From Citricoccus sp. WCRC_4 (GTDB lineage: Bacteria > Actinomycetota > Actinomycetes > Actinomycetales > Micrococcaceae): 9,934 nucleotides of DNA. The stretch covers positions 1 through 9,934 of the forward strand of contig JAPFFX010000084.1 of assembly GCA_026645375.1 (NCBI GenBank), given 5' to 3'. Shown here one piece after another: positions 1 to 6,600 of the stretch (position 1 is its first letter; each line of letters starts with the position of its first letter). A program made the translations under genes and the position numbers. A model generated the notes under the pieces. The model saw only the letters and a list, made by a program, of their open reading frames with translations, was not told the origin of the DNA and searched no databases.

Positions 1-817
1 CGGTACCGGAGGAGCCGGAGACGATGGCGCCCGCATGGCCCATGGTCTTGCCCTCCGGGGCGGTGAAGCCCGCCACGTAGCCGACGACCGGCTTGGTCAC
101 GTTGTTCTTGATGAACTCCGCGGCCCGCTCCTCGGCGTCGCCGCCGATCTCGCCGATCATCACGATCGCCTTGGTGTCCGGATCCGCCTCGAACGCCTCG
201 AGGGCGTCGATGTGGGTGGTACCGATGACCGGGTCGCCGCCGATGCCGATGGCGGTGGAGAAGCCCAGGTCCCGCAGCTCGTACATCATCTGGTAGGTCA
301 GGGTGCCGGACTTGGAGACCAGGCCGACGCCGCCCTTGCCGGTGATGTTGGCCGGGGTGATGCCGGCCAGGGACTCACCCGGGGTGATGATGCCGGGGCA
401 GTTCGGGCCCAGGATCCGGGTCACCGGCTTGCCGTCGGCGCCGGTCTTCTCCTGGGACAGGGCGAAGAACTCGGCGGAGTCCTGCACCGGGATGCCCTCG
501 GTGATGACCACGAGCAGCGGGATACCGGCCTCGATCGCCTCGACGGCGGCGTCCTTGGCGAACTTCGGCGGCACGAACATCACGGAGACGTCCGCACCGG
601 TGGCCTCCATGGCCTCGGCCACGGACCCGAAGACGGGCAGCTCGATCCCAGCGCCGTGCTGGTCCTTGTGGGACACGGTGGTGCCGGCCTTGCGGGCGTT
701 GACGCCGCCGACGATGTTGGTCCCGGCGTGCAGCATCCGGGCGGTGTGCTTGGAGCCCTCGCCGCCGGTGATGCCCTGGACGATGACCTTGGAATCCTTG
801 TTCAGGTAGATCGACAT
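1..817 (-). CDS. sucD: Succinyl-CoA synthetase (ADP/GDP-forming) alpha subunit, 3' end beyond window
   Basis: Alpha subunit of succinyl-CoA ligase, which interconverts succinyl-CoA and succinate with substrate-level ATP or GTP formation in the cytosolic TCA cycle; it works as a complex with SucC encoded just upstream. 272 codons are visible; the family is about 290-305 residues, so only a short C-terminal piece is missing. The N-terminal CoA-binding Rossmann part carries ITGGEGSKHT (about 16-25) and VGGVN (36-40). GPNCPG lies at 137-142, SKSGTLTY at 168-175 and GIGGDPVIGT at 191-200. The phosphorylated active-site histidine is His261 in the GHAGAI motif (codon at 35-37). The ATG at 817 is chosen because MSIYLNKDSKV is the normal family start and an AGGACGGA ribosome-binding site (826-833) precedes it by 8 bases, overlapping the sucC stop codon. 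The 15-bp gap implies co-transcription and probably coupled translation with sucC. Confidence 0.96.
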   Translation of the reverse strand, partial: MSIYLNKDSKVIVQGITGGEGSKHTARMLHAGTNIVGGVNARKAGTTVSHKDQHGAGIELPVFGSVAEAMEATGADVSVMFVPPKFAKDAAVEAIEAGIPLLVVITEGIPVQDSAEFFALSQEKTGADGKPVTRILGPNCPGIITPGESLAGITPANITGKGGVGLVSKSGTLTYQMMYELRDLGFSTAIGIGGDPVIGTTHIDALEAFEADPDTKAIVMIGEIGGDAEERAAEFIKNNVTKPVVGYVAGFTAPEGKTMGHAGAIVSGSSGT

Positions 818-832
818 GTGTGCTGTCCGTCC

Positions 833-2008
833 TTACTTCTGTGCCGAGGCGTTGGCGAGCTCGGCGGCCTTGTCGGCGCCTTCGTCCATGGAGGTGGCCT
901 GGGTGACCAGCGGGTGGGCGGCCTCGCGCAGGATGCGGCGGCCCTCGTCCACGTTGTTGCCGTCCAGGCGCACGACCAGCGGCTTGGTCGCCTTGTCGCC
1001 CAGGATCTCCAGGGCCTTGACCACGCCGTTGGCGACCGCGTCACAGGCGGTGATGCCGCCGAAGACGTTCACGAACACGCTCTTGACCTGCTCGTCGTTG
1101 AGGATGACGTCCAGGCCGTTGGCCATGACCTCGGCCGAGGCGCCACCGCCGATGTCCAGGAAGTTGGCGGGCTTCACGCCACCGTGGTTCTCGCCGGCGT
1201 AGGCCACGACGTCCAGGGTGGACATGACCAGGCCCGCACCGTTGCCGATGATGCCGACCTCGCCGTCGAGCTTGACGTAGTTGAGGTCGTTCGCCTTGGC
1301 CTTGGCCTCCAGCGGGTCCTCGGTGCGCTCGTCCACCAGGGCCCCGTGGCCCTCCTGGCGGAACTCGGCGTTCTCGTCCAGGGTGACCTTGCCGTCCAGG
1401 GCCACGATGTCACCGGCGCCGGTCTTGACGAGCGGGTTGACCTCCACCAGGGTGGCGTCCTCCTTCTCGAAGACGTCCCACAGCTTGATGAGGACCTCGG
1501 CGACCTTGCCGCGCAGTTCCTCGGGGAAGCCGGCCTCGGCCACGATCTTGTCCGCGGTCGCGGCGTCGATGCCGGTCAGCGCCGAGACAGGAACCTTGGC
1601 CAGGGCCTCGGGACGTTCCTCCGCCAGCTGCTCGATCTCCATGCCGCCCTCGACCGAGCACATCGCCAGGTAGGTGCGGTTGGAGCGGTCCAGCAGCACG
1701 GAGAAGTAGTACTCCTCCGCGATGTCGGCGCCCTGGGCGATCATGACCTGGTGGACGGTATGGCCCTTGATGTCCATGCCCAGGATGGCCTTGGCGTGCT
1801 CGAAGGCCTCGTCGGCGGTCTTGGCGACCTTGACGCCGCCGGCCTTGCCGCGGCCACCGACCTTCACCTGCGCCTTGACGACCGTCACGCCGCCGATCTT
1901 CTCAGCGGCCGCCTTGGCCTCTTCCGGGGTCTGCGCCACGATGCCGGCCAGCACGGGAACGCCGTGTGCCTCGAACAGATCGCGCGCCTGGTATTCATAC
2001 AGGTCCAC
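833..2008 (-). CDS. sucC: Succinyl-CoA synthetase beta subunit
   Basis: Beta subunit of succinyl-CoA ligase; its ATP-grasp domain binds the nucleotide and its C-terminal domain binds succinate. 391 residues from the chosen start, close to the usual 385-395. Visible motifs: family N-terminus DLYEYQARDLFEAHGVPV (2-19), glycine-rich nucleotide loop KVGGRGKAGG (49-58), metal-binding EVNPL (189-193), GNGAGLVM (255-262), NFLDIGGGA (282-290), VFVNVFGGIT (311-320) and PLVVRLDG (343-350). The GTG at 2008 is preferred because the family begins exactly here and AGAAGGA (2018-2024) sits 9 bases upstream. The frame stays open to an ATG at 2113, but those 35 extra residues (Pro/Arg/Val-rich) resemble nothing in the family. 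It heads a sucC-sucD operon. Whether it prefers ATP or GTP cannot be read from motifs alone. Confidence 0.96.
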   Translation of the reverse strand: MDLYEYQARDLFEAHGVPVLAGIVAQTPEEAKAAAEKIGGVTVVKAQVKVGGRGKAGGVKVAKTADEAFEHAKAILGMDIKGHTVHQVMIAQGADIAEEYYFSVLLDRSNRTYLAMCSVEGGMEIEQLAEERPEALAKVPVSALTGIDAATADKIVAEAGFPEELRGKVAEVLIKLWDVFEKEDATLVEVNPLVKTGAGDIVALDGKVTLDENAEFRQEGHGALVDERTEDPLEAKAKANDLNYVKLDGEVGIIGNGAGLVMSTLDVVAYAGENHGGVKPANFLDIGGGASAEVMANGLDVILNDEQVKSVFVNVFGGITACDAVANGVVKALEILGDKATKPLVVRLDGNNVDEGRRILREAAHPLVTQATSMDEGADKAAELANASAQK

Positions 2009-2152
2009 GGGTTGGAGTCCTTCTACGTCGAAAACGGGGACGGCACGGATTCCGCGGGCGGCATCTGGGCACGGCAGCACCCGATCCTGAAGAGGCCATC
2101 CGACCCCTGACATCGAGTGATGCGTGTCCGGCTCGGCGGAAGCCGGCCGGAA

Positions 2153-2188
2153 GTCCGGGAAACCCCGGGCATTCCAACCCTTACCTTA
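2153..2188 (-). promoter_or_regulatory. Candidate sucCD promoter -10 and leader hairpin
   Basis: The 232-bp gap between pcrA and sucC (2009-2240) holds no gene I can support. On the minus strand TAAGGT (2183-2188) fits the actinobacterial TAnnnT -10 pattern. The best -35-like hexamer, TGGACG (2208-2213), is 19 bp away, which is long. Transcription from here would give a leader of about 165 bases. Close to the predicted 5' end lies an inverted repeat: CCGGG at 2155-2159 and CCCGG at 2164-2168, with a 4-base loop and one further G-C pair beyond a mismatch on the minus strand. It could be a 5' stabilising hairpin or part of a pcrA terminator, but no T-run follows. Weak call. Confidence 0.3.
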
Positions 2189-2240
2189 GTCCACGCCGCA
2201 CCGTGGCCGTCCATTCCGACCGGCCGGGCCCCGTGGGACC

Positions 2241-4754
2241 TCAGTCCGCCCGGGTCAGCGGGGCATAGCGCAGCAGCAGCCGCTTCTCGGTTCCGGCGAA
2301 GTCGACGGTGGCGACGGTCTTGTCCCCGGCACCGGCCAGCGCCAGCACGGTGCCGCGGCCGAAGGTGCCATGGTCCACGGCGTCCCCCGGCGCCAGGGCG
2401 ACGATCTCCTTGTTGGGCTGGACCCGGGTGGGCTTGGCGCCCCGGTTCGGCACCGTCAGTTCGGCGTCCTCCGCATAGGCTCCCGAGGCGCGGGCGGGCC
2501 GGTTGGACGCGGACCCGGCGCCCCAGTGGGAACCGGAGAACCGCTGGGAGTAGCGGGATCCGCCGTGGCCCCCGATCGAGCCGCCGCCGAAACCGCTTCC
2601 GAAGCCCGCGGGCCGGGTCGAGCCCTCCCGTTCCCAGACCAGCAGGGTCTCCGGGATCTCACCCAGGAACTGGCTGGGCGGGTTGAACTGGTGCTGGCCC
2701 CACAGGGACCGGGCCTCGGCGCGGGAGACGAAGAGCCGGCGTCGGGCGCGGGTGAGGCCCACGTAGGCGAGCCGGCGTTCCTCGGCCAGCTCCTTCTCGT
2801 CCGTCATGGACCGCGAGTGCGGGAAGACGCCGTGCTCCATGCCGGTCAGGAACACCACGGGGAACTCCAGTCCCTTGGCGGTGTGCAGGGTCATCAGCGT
2901 GACCTGGCCCAGCTGGTCCGCCAGGGCGGCGCCCTCGGTGTCCGGGGCGTCCGGCAGCTGGTCCGCGTCGGCCACGAGCGCCACCTGTTCCAGGAAGTCC
3001 CCCAGGGTGCCGCCGGGGTTGGTCTTCTCGAACTCACGGACCACGGCCACCAGCTCGCCGAGGTTGTCCGCGCGGGACTCGTCCTGCAGGTCCTCGGAGG
3101 AGCGCAACGCCTCGAGCATGCCCGTCTGCTCCAGGACGGCCTCGAGCACGGTGGCCGCCCCGGACGTGGCCGCCACCTGGGCGAGGTCGTCCATCATCTG
3201 CACGAAGCCGTTGACGGCCTTGAGGGAGCGGGTCGCCATGGCCGGGGCCTGGTCCGCCTGGCGCAGCGCCTCGAAGAAGGTCGAGCGGTTGCGCCCCTGC
3301 AGCGCCGCCACCGCCCCCTCGGCGCGGTCGCCGATCCCGCGCTTGGGCTCGTTGAGGATCCGGCGCAGGTTGACGTCGTCATCGGGGTTGTCCAGCACGC
3401 GCAGGTAGGCCAGCGCGTCCTTGATCTCCTTGCGGTCGTAGAACCGCGTGCCGCCGACCACCCGGTAGGGGATGCCCTTCGTGACCAGGCGTTCCTCGAG
3501 GGACCGGGACTGGGCGTTGGTGCGGTAGAAGACCGCGACGTCCGCCGGGCGGATGCCCTCCTCGTCCTGGAGCCGGTCGATCGTCGTGGCGATCCACTCC
3601 GCCTCGGCCGACTCGTTCTCGGCGGCGTAGCCGACGATCTTCTCCCCCGACCCCTCGGCGGTCCACAGGTTCTTGGGCCGGCGCTGGGGGTTCTTCGAGA
3701 TCACCGCGTTGGCGGCGTCCAGGATGGTCTGGGTGGAGCGGTAGTTCTGCTCCAGCTTGATGGTCTCGGCCTCGGGGTAGTCCTGCTCGAACTCCACGAT
3801 GTTGCGGATGTCCGCGCCGCGGAACGCGTAGATGGACTGGTCCGAGTCCCCGACCACGGTGAGCTCGCCGCCGGCGGTCTCCACGCCCCCCGGCTCCCCC
3901 GCGGGCCCGGTGAGCAGCCGCACCAGGCGGTACTGGGCATGGTTGGTGTCCTGGTACTCGTCCACCAGCACGTGCCGGAAGCGTCGGCGGTAGTTGTCCA
4001 GCACCCCCGGGAACGCCTCGAGCATGTTGACCGTCATGCCGATCAGGTCGTCGAAGTCCATGGCGTTGGCCTGGCGCAGCCGCGCGGTGTACTCGGTGTA
4101 GACGGCGGACACGGCCTGGGCGAAGGGCTCGGAGGTGCCGACGGTGGCCGCGTGGTCCTCGCAGTCCACGAGCTCGTTCTTCAGGGCGCTGATCCTGTTC
4201 AGGATCGCCTTGGGCGCGAACCGCTTGGGGTCCAGGTCGTGCGCCTTCGCGATCGAGGTGATCAGCCGCAGGGAGTCGGCGGAGTCGTAGATGGAGAAGT
4301 TGGACTTCAGCCCGACGGTGGTGGCCTCCCGGCGCAGGATCCGCACACAGGAGGAGTGGAAGGTGGAGATCCACATCTTCTGCGCCGCCGGTCCGATCAG
4401 CGCGCTGATCCGCTCGCGCATCTCCGCGGCGGCCTTGTTCGTGAAGGTGATCGCCAGGACCTCGTGCGGGCGCGCCCGGCCGGTGGCCAGGGCGTAGGCG
4501 ATCCGGTGCGTGAGTACGCGGGTCTTGCCCGAGCCGGCACCGGCGACGATCAGCAGCGGCGAACCGGTGTGCTCCACGGCGCGCTTCTGCTGCTCGTTCA
4601 GTCCCTCGAGCAGTTCGTGCGCGCTCGGCGCGCGGTGGGCGCCGGCGGTCGAGGCGAACCCGAACTCCGGCTCGTCGGAGAACGGGTCGGCGGGGCGGGC
4701 GGCGAACAGGCCCGGCAGGGCAGTCTGGAAATCCTGGGACATGGTGGCGTCCAT
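2241..4754 (-). CDS. pcrA: ATP-dependent 3'-5' DNA helicase PcrA (UvrD family)
   Basis: Superfamily 1A helicase used in nucleotide excision repair, replication restart and removal of RecA filaments or stalled RNA polymerase. 837 residues from the outer ATG, with the full motif set: Walker A AGAGSGKT (71-78), Ia ITFTNKAAAEMR (102-113), Ib WISTFHSS (128-135), Walker B DEYQDT (265-270), III GDSDQSIYAFRGAD (302-315), IV NYRST (337-341), V TLHTAKGLEFPVVF (622-635) and VI AYVGLTRARR (663-672). A Gly/Ser-rich linker (about 715-755) precedes a C-terminal Tudor-like domain (789-833, GDAVDHGTFGRGTV), the module that contacts RNA polymerase in PcrA. It lacks RecB-type nuclease or UvrD2-type domains. Coordinates use the outer ATG (4754); a second in-frame ATG at 4742 is at least as likely because TAGAAT (4753-4758) overlaps the first. 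It stands alone, divergent from the membrane protein gene. Confidence 0.95.
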   Translation of the reverse strand: MDATMSQDFQTALPGLFAARPADPFSDEPEFGFASTAGAHRAPSAHELLEGLNEQQKRAVEHTGSPLLIVAGAGSGKTRVLTHRIAYALATGRARPHEVLAITFTNKAAAEMRERISALIGPAAQKMWISTFHSSCVRILRREATTVGLKSNFSIYDSADSLRLITSIAKAHDLDPKRFAPKAILNRISALKNELVDCEDHAATVGTSEPFAQAVSAVYTEYTARLRQANAMDFDDLIGMTVNMLEAFPGVLDNYRRRFRHVLVDEYQDTNHAQYRLVRLLTGPAGEPGGVETAGGELTVVGDSDQSIYAFRGADIRNIVEFEQDYPEAETIKLEQNYRSTQTILDAANAVISKNPQRRPKNLWTAEGSGEKIVGYAAENESAEAEWIATTIDRLQDEEGIRPADVAVFYRTNAQSRSLEERLVTKGIPYRVVGGTRFYDRKEIKDALAYLRVLDNPDDDVNLRRILNEPKRGIGDRAEGAVAALQGRNRSTFFEALRQADQAPAMATRSLKAVNGFVQMMDDLAQVAATSGAATVLEAVLEQTGMLEALRSSEDLQDESRADNLGELVAVVREFEKTNPGGTLGDFLEQVALVADADQLPDAPDTEGAALADQLGQVTLMTLHTAKGLEFPVVFLTGMEHGVFPHSRSMTDEKELAEERRLAYVGLTRARRRLFVSRAEARSLWGQHQFNPPSQFLGEIPETLLVWEREGSTRPAGFGSGFGGGSIGGHGGSRYSQRFSGSHWGAGSASNRPARASGAYAEDAELTVPNRGAKPTRVQPNKEIVALAPGDAVDHGTFGRGTVLALAGAGDKTVATVDFAGTEKRLLLRYAPLTRAD

Positions 4755-4758
4755 TCTA
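4753..4758 (-). promoter_or_regulatory. Candidate pcrA -10 element
   Basis: TAGAAT on the minus strand matches the -10 consensus at five of six positions. It overlaps the outer pcrA ATG and ends 10 bases before the inner ATG at 4742. Transcription starting 7-11 bases downstream would give a leaderless or nearly leaderless mRNA beginning at the inner ATG. No ribosome-binding site is visible before either ATG. I see no good -35. Confidence 0.4.
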
Positions 4759-4813
4759 CCGAGGGCCAGGACGCCCTCAGGGGTCGTCCACAGCCCCCGG
4801 TCCTCCGGCCCGT

Positions 4814-4844
4814 CCCGCAGGCGGGATAATGGGAGGCTGGAGGT
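4814..4844 (+). promoter_or_regulatory. Candidate promoter, dyad and ribosome-binding site of the membrane protein gene
   Basis: On the plus strand GATAAT (4825-4830) matches the -10 consensus at five of six positions. A strong GGAGGT ribosome-binding site follows at 4839-4844, 4 bases before the GTG at 4849, so the leader would be very short. A dyad CCCGC-AG-GCGGG (4814-4825) lies directly upstream and shares one base with the -10, where an operator could sit. No clear -35 is seen. Confidence 0.4.
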
Positions 4845-4848
4845 TCAC

Positions 4849-5577
4849 GTGTCCCAGAAGAAGAGCAAGAAGCGGCAGAACAGGCCCCGGTCCGACGCCG
4901 GCCGGTCGGGCCAGCCGTCCGGCGCACCGCGGCAGGGTGAGGGCGAGGGCAGGACCCCAGCGGCCGCCGTCGGGCCCGTCCGGCACCCCCGCCCCTCGGT
5001 GGCCCAGGCCCGTCAGGACCTGGAGGCCTCCGGCCAGAAGGAGGGCAGCCCGGGGATGCTGGTGGCCGCCCTGCTGGGCACCACCCTGTTCATGTTCTTC
5101 TACCTGCACGTGTTGGTGCTGCCCCAGATGGCGCAGTTGTCCGGCGGGCTGTCCATGCCGGACCAGCAGTTCCTCTACGACTCCGCCTACCTCGCCGAGC
5201 TGGACGCCGCCATGGACGAGCCGGCCCACGGGCAGCTGAACTGGGTGCACAAGACGGCCGGGGTGATCTTCCCCATCGCGGTGGGCCTGTCCGTGGCCGC
5301 CGTGGCCGCCTGGTGCCTGCCCCGCGGCTGGGGCCGCTGGGTGTCCTACGCCGCCGGTGCGCTGTTCGCGGTGGTGGACATCGTGGAGAACATGCTCATC
5401 GAGTCGGCGCTGCGGGCCGGGGGCGAGGGCGCGGCCCTGGCCTCCGCGTTCACCACGGCGCGCTGGGTGCTGCTGGTGGCCATCACGGCGTGGATCGTGC
5501 TGATGATCGCGGGGCGGTTCCGGCGCGCGGCCCGCGAACGCACGGAGAGGATCGCCCGGCAGGTGCGGCGCGCGTAG
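4849..5577 (+). CDS. Unassigned four-helix membrane protein with basic N-terminal tail
   Basis: 242 residues, not recognised as a named family. Residues 1-65 are hydrophilic and low in complexity: a Lys/Arg cluster (QKKSKKRQNRPR, 3-14), then Gly/Pro/Ala-rich sequence, probably disordered and cytosolic. Four hydrophobic segments follow: about 70-92, 134-156, 163-186 and 203-222. A polar loop of about 40 residues (93-133) lies between the first two, and a basic, Arg-rich tail ends the protein. The third segment contains DIVEN (177-181), acidic and amide residues unusual inside a helix and perhaps functional; I recall similar D-x-x-E-N motifs in uncharacterised bacterial membrane proteins. The GTG at 4849 is chosen for its strong GGAGGT site; in-frame sequence further upstream overlaps pcrA and is not membrane-like. 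It is divergent from pcrA and followed by tRNA-Arg. Function unknown. Confidence 0.82.
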   Translation: MSQKKSKKRQNRPRSDAGRSGQPSGAPRQGEGEGRTPAAAVGPVRHPRPSVAQARQDLEASGQKEGSPGMLVAALLGTTLFMFFYLHVLVLPQMAQLSGGLSMPDQQFLYDSAYLAELDAAMDEPAHGQLNWVHKTAGVIFPIAVGLSVAAVAAWCLPRGWGRWVSYAAGALFAVVDIVENMLIESALRAGGEGAALASAFTTARWVLLVAITAWIVLMIAGRFRRAARERTERIARQVRRA

Positions 5578-5620
5578 CGACAGGCCCCGGACATGACACG
5601 CGCGTGGGCCTCGGACCGCG

Positions 5621-5626
5621 TAGGAT
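5621..5626 (+). promoter_or_regulatory. Candidate -10 element for tRNA-Arg
   Basis: TAGGAT matches the TAnnnT pattern and lies 52 bases before the tRNA, giving a 5' leader of about 45 bases for RNase P to remove. No good -35 is found at 16-18 bp: an ATGACA at 5593-5598 is 22 bp away, too far. The 101-bp gap 5578-5678 holds no other feature I can see. Confidence 0.35.
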
Positions 5627-5678
5627 GTTCGGGTGGACCGGCGCCCTCGCGCGTGCGAGCGGGCGTCCGGGCCCTGTA

Positions 5679-5755
5679 GCCCCCGTAGCTCAGTAGGATA
5701 GAGCGACCCTCTCCTAAAGGGTAGGCCATCGGTTCGATTCCGGTCGGGGGCACCA
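5679..5755 (+). tRNA. tRNA-Arg (anticodon CCT)
   Basis: A 77-base cloverleaf folds completely. The acceptor stem GCCCCCG/CGGGGGC has 7 pairs. The D stem is GCTC/GAGC with loop AGTAGGATA. The anticodon stem ACCCT/AGGGT carries loop CTCCTAA, with anticodon CCT at 5711-5713. The variable loop has 5 bases. The T stem ATCGG/CCGGT has loop TTCGATT. The discriminator is A, followed by an encoded CCA (5753-5755). It reads AGG, a rare arginine codon in GC-rich actinobacteria. Genes for this tRNA are sometimes used as integration sites. Confidence 0.97.
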
Positions 5756-5772
5756 TTCCCTCCTCCGCGGAC

Positions 5773-5788
5773 CGCCGGCGCCCCGGCG
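5773..5788. terminator. Possible bidirectional hairpin between tRNA-Arg and davA
   Basis: A perfect 6-bp inverted repeat, CGCCGG and CCGGCG around a 4-base loop, lies in the 39-bp gap between two convergent genes. It begins 18 bases after the tRNA CCA and ends 7 bases before the davA stop. No T-run follows on either strand, so this would be a non-canonical terminator. Position is the main argument. Confidence 0.4.
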
Positions 5789-5794
5789 CGGGAC

Positions 5795-6595
5795 TCAGGC
5801 CGGTGTGCGTCGTGGATCGCCGTCACCGGACCCGAAGAGGTCCGCTCGGCGGTCGGCCAGGTACGACGGCACGCCCTCGACGTCCCGGAGCTCCACCACG
5901 AGCAGGTCCTCGCCCGCAGCCGGCAGTGCGTCCACGGCGCCGCCGGGGCCGCAGATCACGCTGAGCCCCGCATAGTCCTGGTCGCCCTCGCTGCCGCAGT
6001 AGTTGGCGTAGGCGATCTGGACGCCGTTCTCGTAGGCCCGCGCGGGGACCAGGGTCCTGGACACGATCTCGTAACCGGCCATGTTCGCCGTCGGGACCAG
6101 GACGACCTGCGCGCCCCGCAGCGCCGCCGCCCGGACGGCCTCCGGGAATTCCACGTCGTAGCAGATGAGCAGGGCGACCCGGCACCCCCGGAGGTCCGCC
6201 ACCGCGGGCGGCTGGTCCCCGGGGGCGAAGCGGGTCCGGTCCAGGTCTGCGAACAGGTGCATCTTCCGGTGCCGCAGCACCGTCCGGCCGTCCGCGATCA
6301 ACTGGGCGGCGTTGTACACGGTCCCGTCGGCGTCGCGTTCGGGATACCCGTAGGCCACGGCCACCCCGGTCCGCACGGTCAGCTCGGCGACCCGCCGGGC
6401 GGTCGGGCCCCCGGACGGTTCGGCCAGCCGATGCGTGTCCCGGCGGGGGATGTCGTACCCGGTGGTGAACATCTCCGGGACCACCAGGACGTCGGCGCCC
6501 CGTTCCGAGGCCCGGCCCAGGACGTCCTGGAGCCGGAGGAGGTTCCCCTCGACGTCGAGCGGGTGCGGCTCGCACTGCCAGACGGCGACGCGCAC
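5795..6595 (-). CDS. davA: Nitrilase-superfamily amidohydrolase, probable 5-aminovaleramidase (DavA)
   Basis: Cytosolic carbon-nitrogen hydrolase expected to convert 5-aminovaleramide to 5-aminovalerate and ammonia, the second step of the lysine aminovalerate pathway. 266 residues, a single nitrilase domain of normal length. The catalytic triad is visible: Glu41 in VVPEMFTTGY, Lys111 in RHRKMHLF and Cys145 in LLICYDVEFPE. GYPERDADGTVYN (83-95) and VPTANM (167-172) match my recollection of Pseudomonas putida DavA. The GTG at 6595 begins MRVAVWQ, a typical nitrilase first strand; GGCGGA (6605-6610), inside the end of davB, is a weak ribosome-binding site 9 bases upstream. Only 5 bases separate it from davB, so coupled translation is likely, and that partnership is the strongest support for the substrate. 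A different short-chain amide cannot be excluded. Confidence 0.82.
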   Translation of the reverse strand: MRVAVWQCEPHPLDVEGNLLRLQDVLGRASERGADVLVVPEMFTTGYDIPRRDTHRLAEPSGGPTARRVAELTVRTGVAVAYGYPERDADGTVYNAAQLIADGRTVLRHRKMHLFADLDRTRFAPGDQPPAVADLRGCRVALLICYDVEFPEAVRAAALRGAQVVLVPTANMAGYEIVSRTLVPARAYENGVQIAYANYCGSEGDQDYAGLSVICGPGGAVDALPAAGEDLLVVELRDVEGVPSYLADRRADLFGSGDGDPRRTPA

Positions 6596-6600
6596 GGGGC

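Noticed and set aside
35..2110. 691-codon plus-strand open frame opposite sucC and sucD
   Set aside because: It mirrors two certain genes, is dominated by Gly, Val, Asp, His and Leu, has no domain, and arises from the GC-rich third positions of the opposite strand.
833..2113. SucC with a 35-residue N-terminal extension
   Set aside because: The extension is not family-like, and the GTG at 2008 has a well-spaced ribosome-binding site and matches the conserved N-terminus.
2370..4829. 819-codon plus-strand open frame opposite pcrA
   Set aside because: Antisense shadow of an intact helicase gene, with biased composition and no recognisable motif.
4777..5826. 349-codon minus-strand open frame across the membrane protein and tRNA genes
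   Set aside because: It runs antisense through a tRNA and a gene with a strong start signal; composition is low-complexity.
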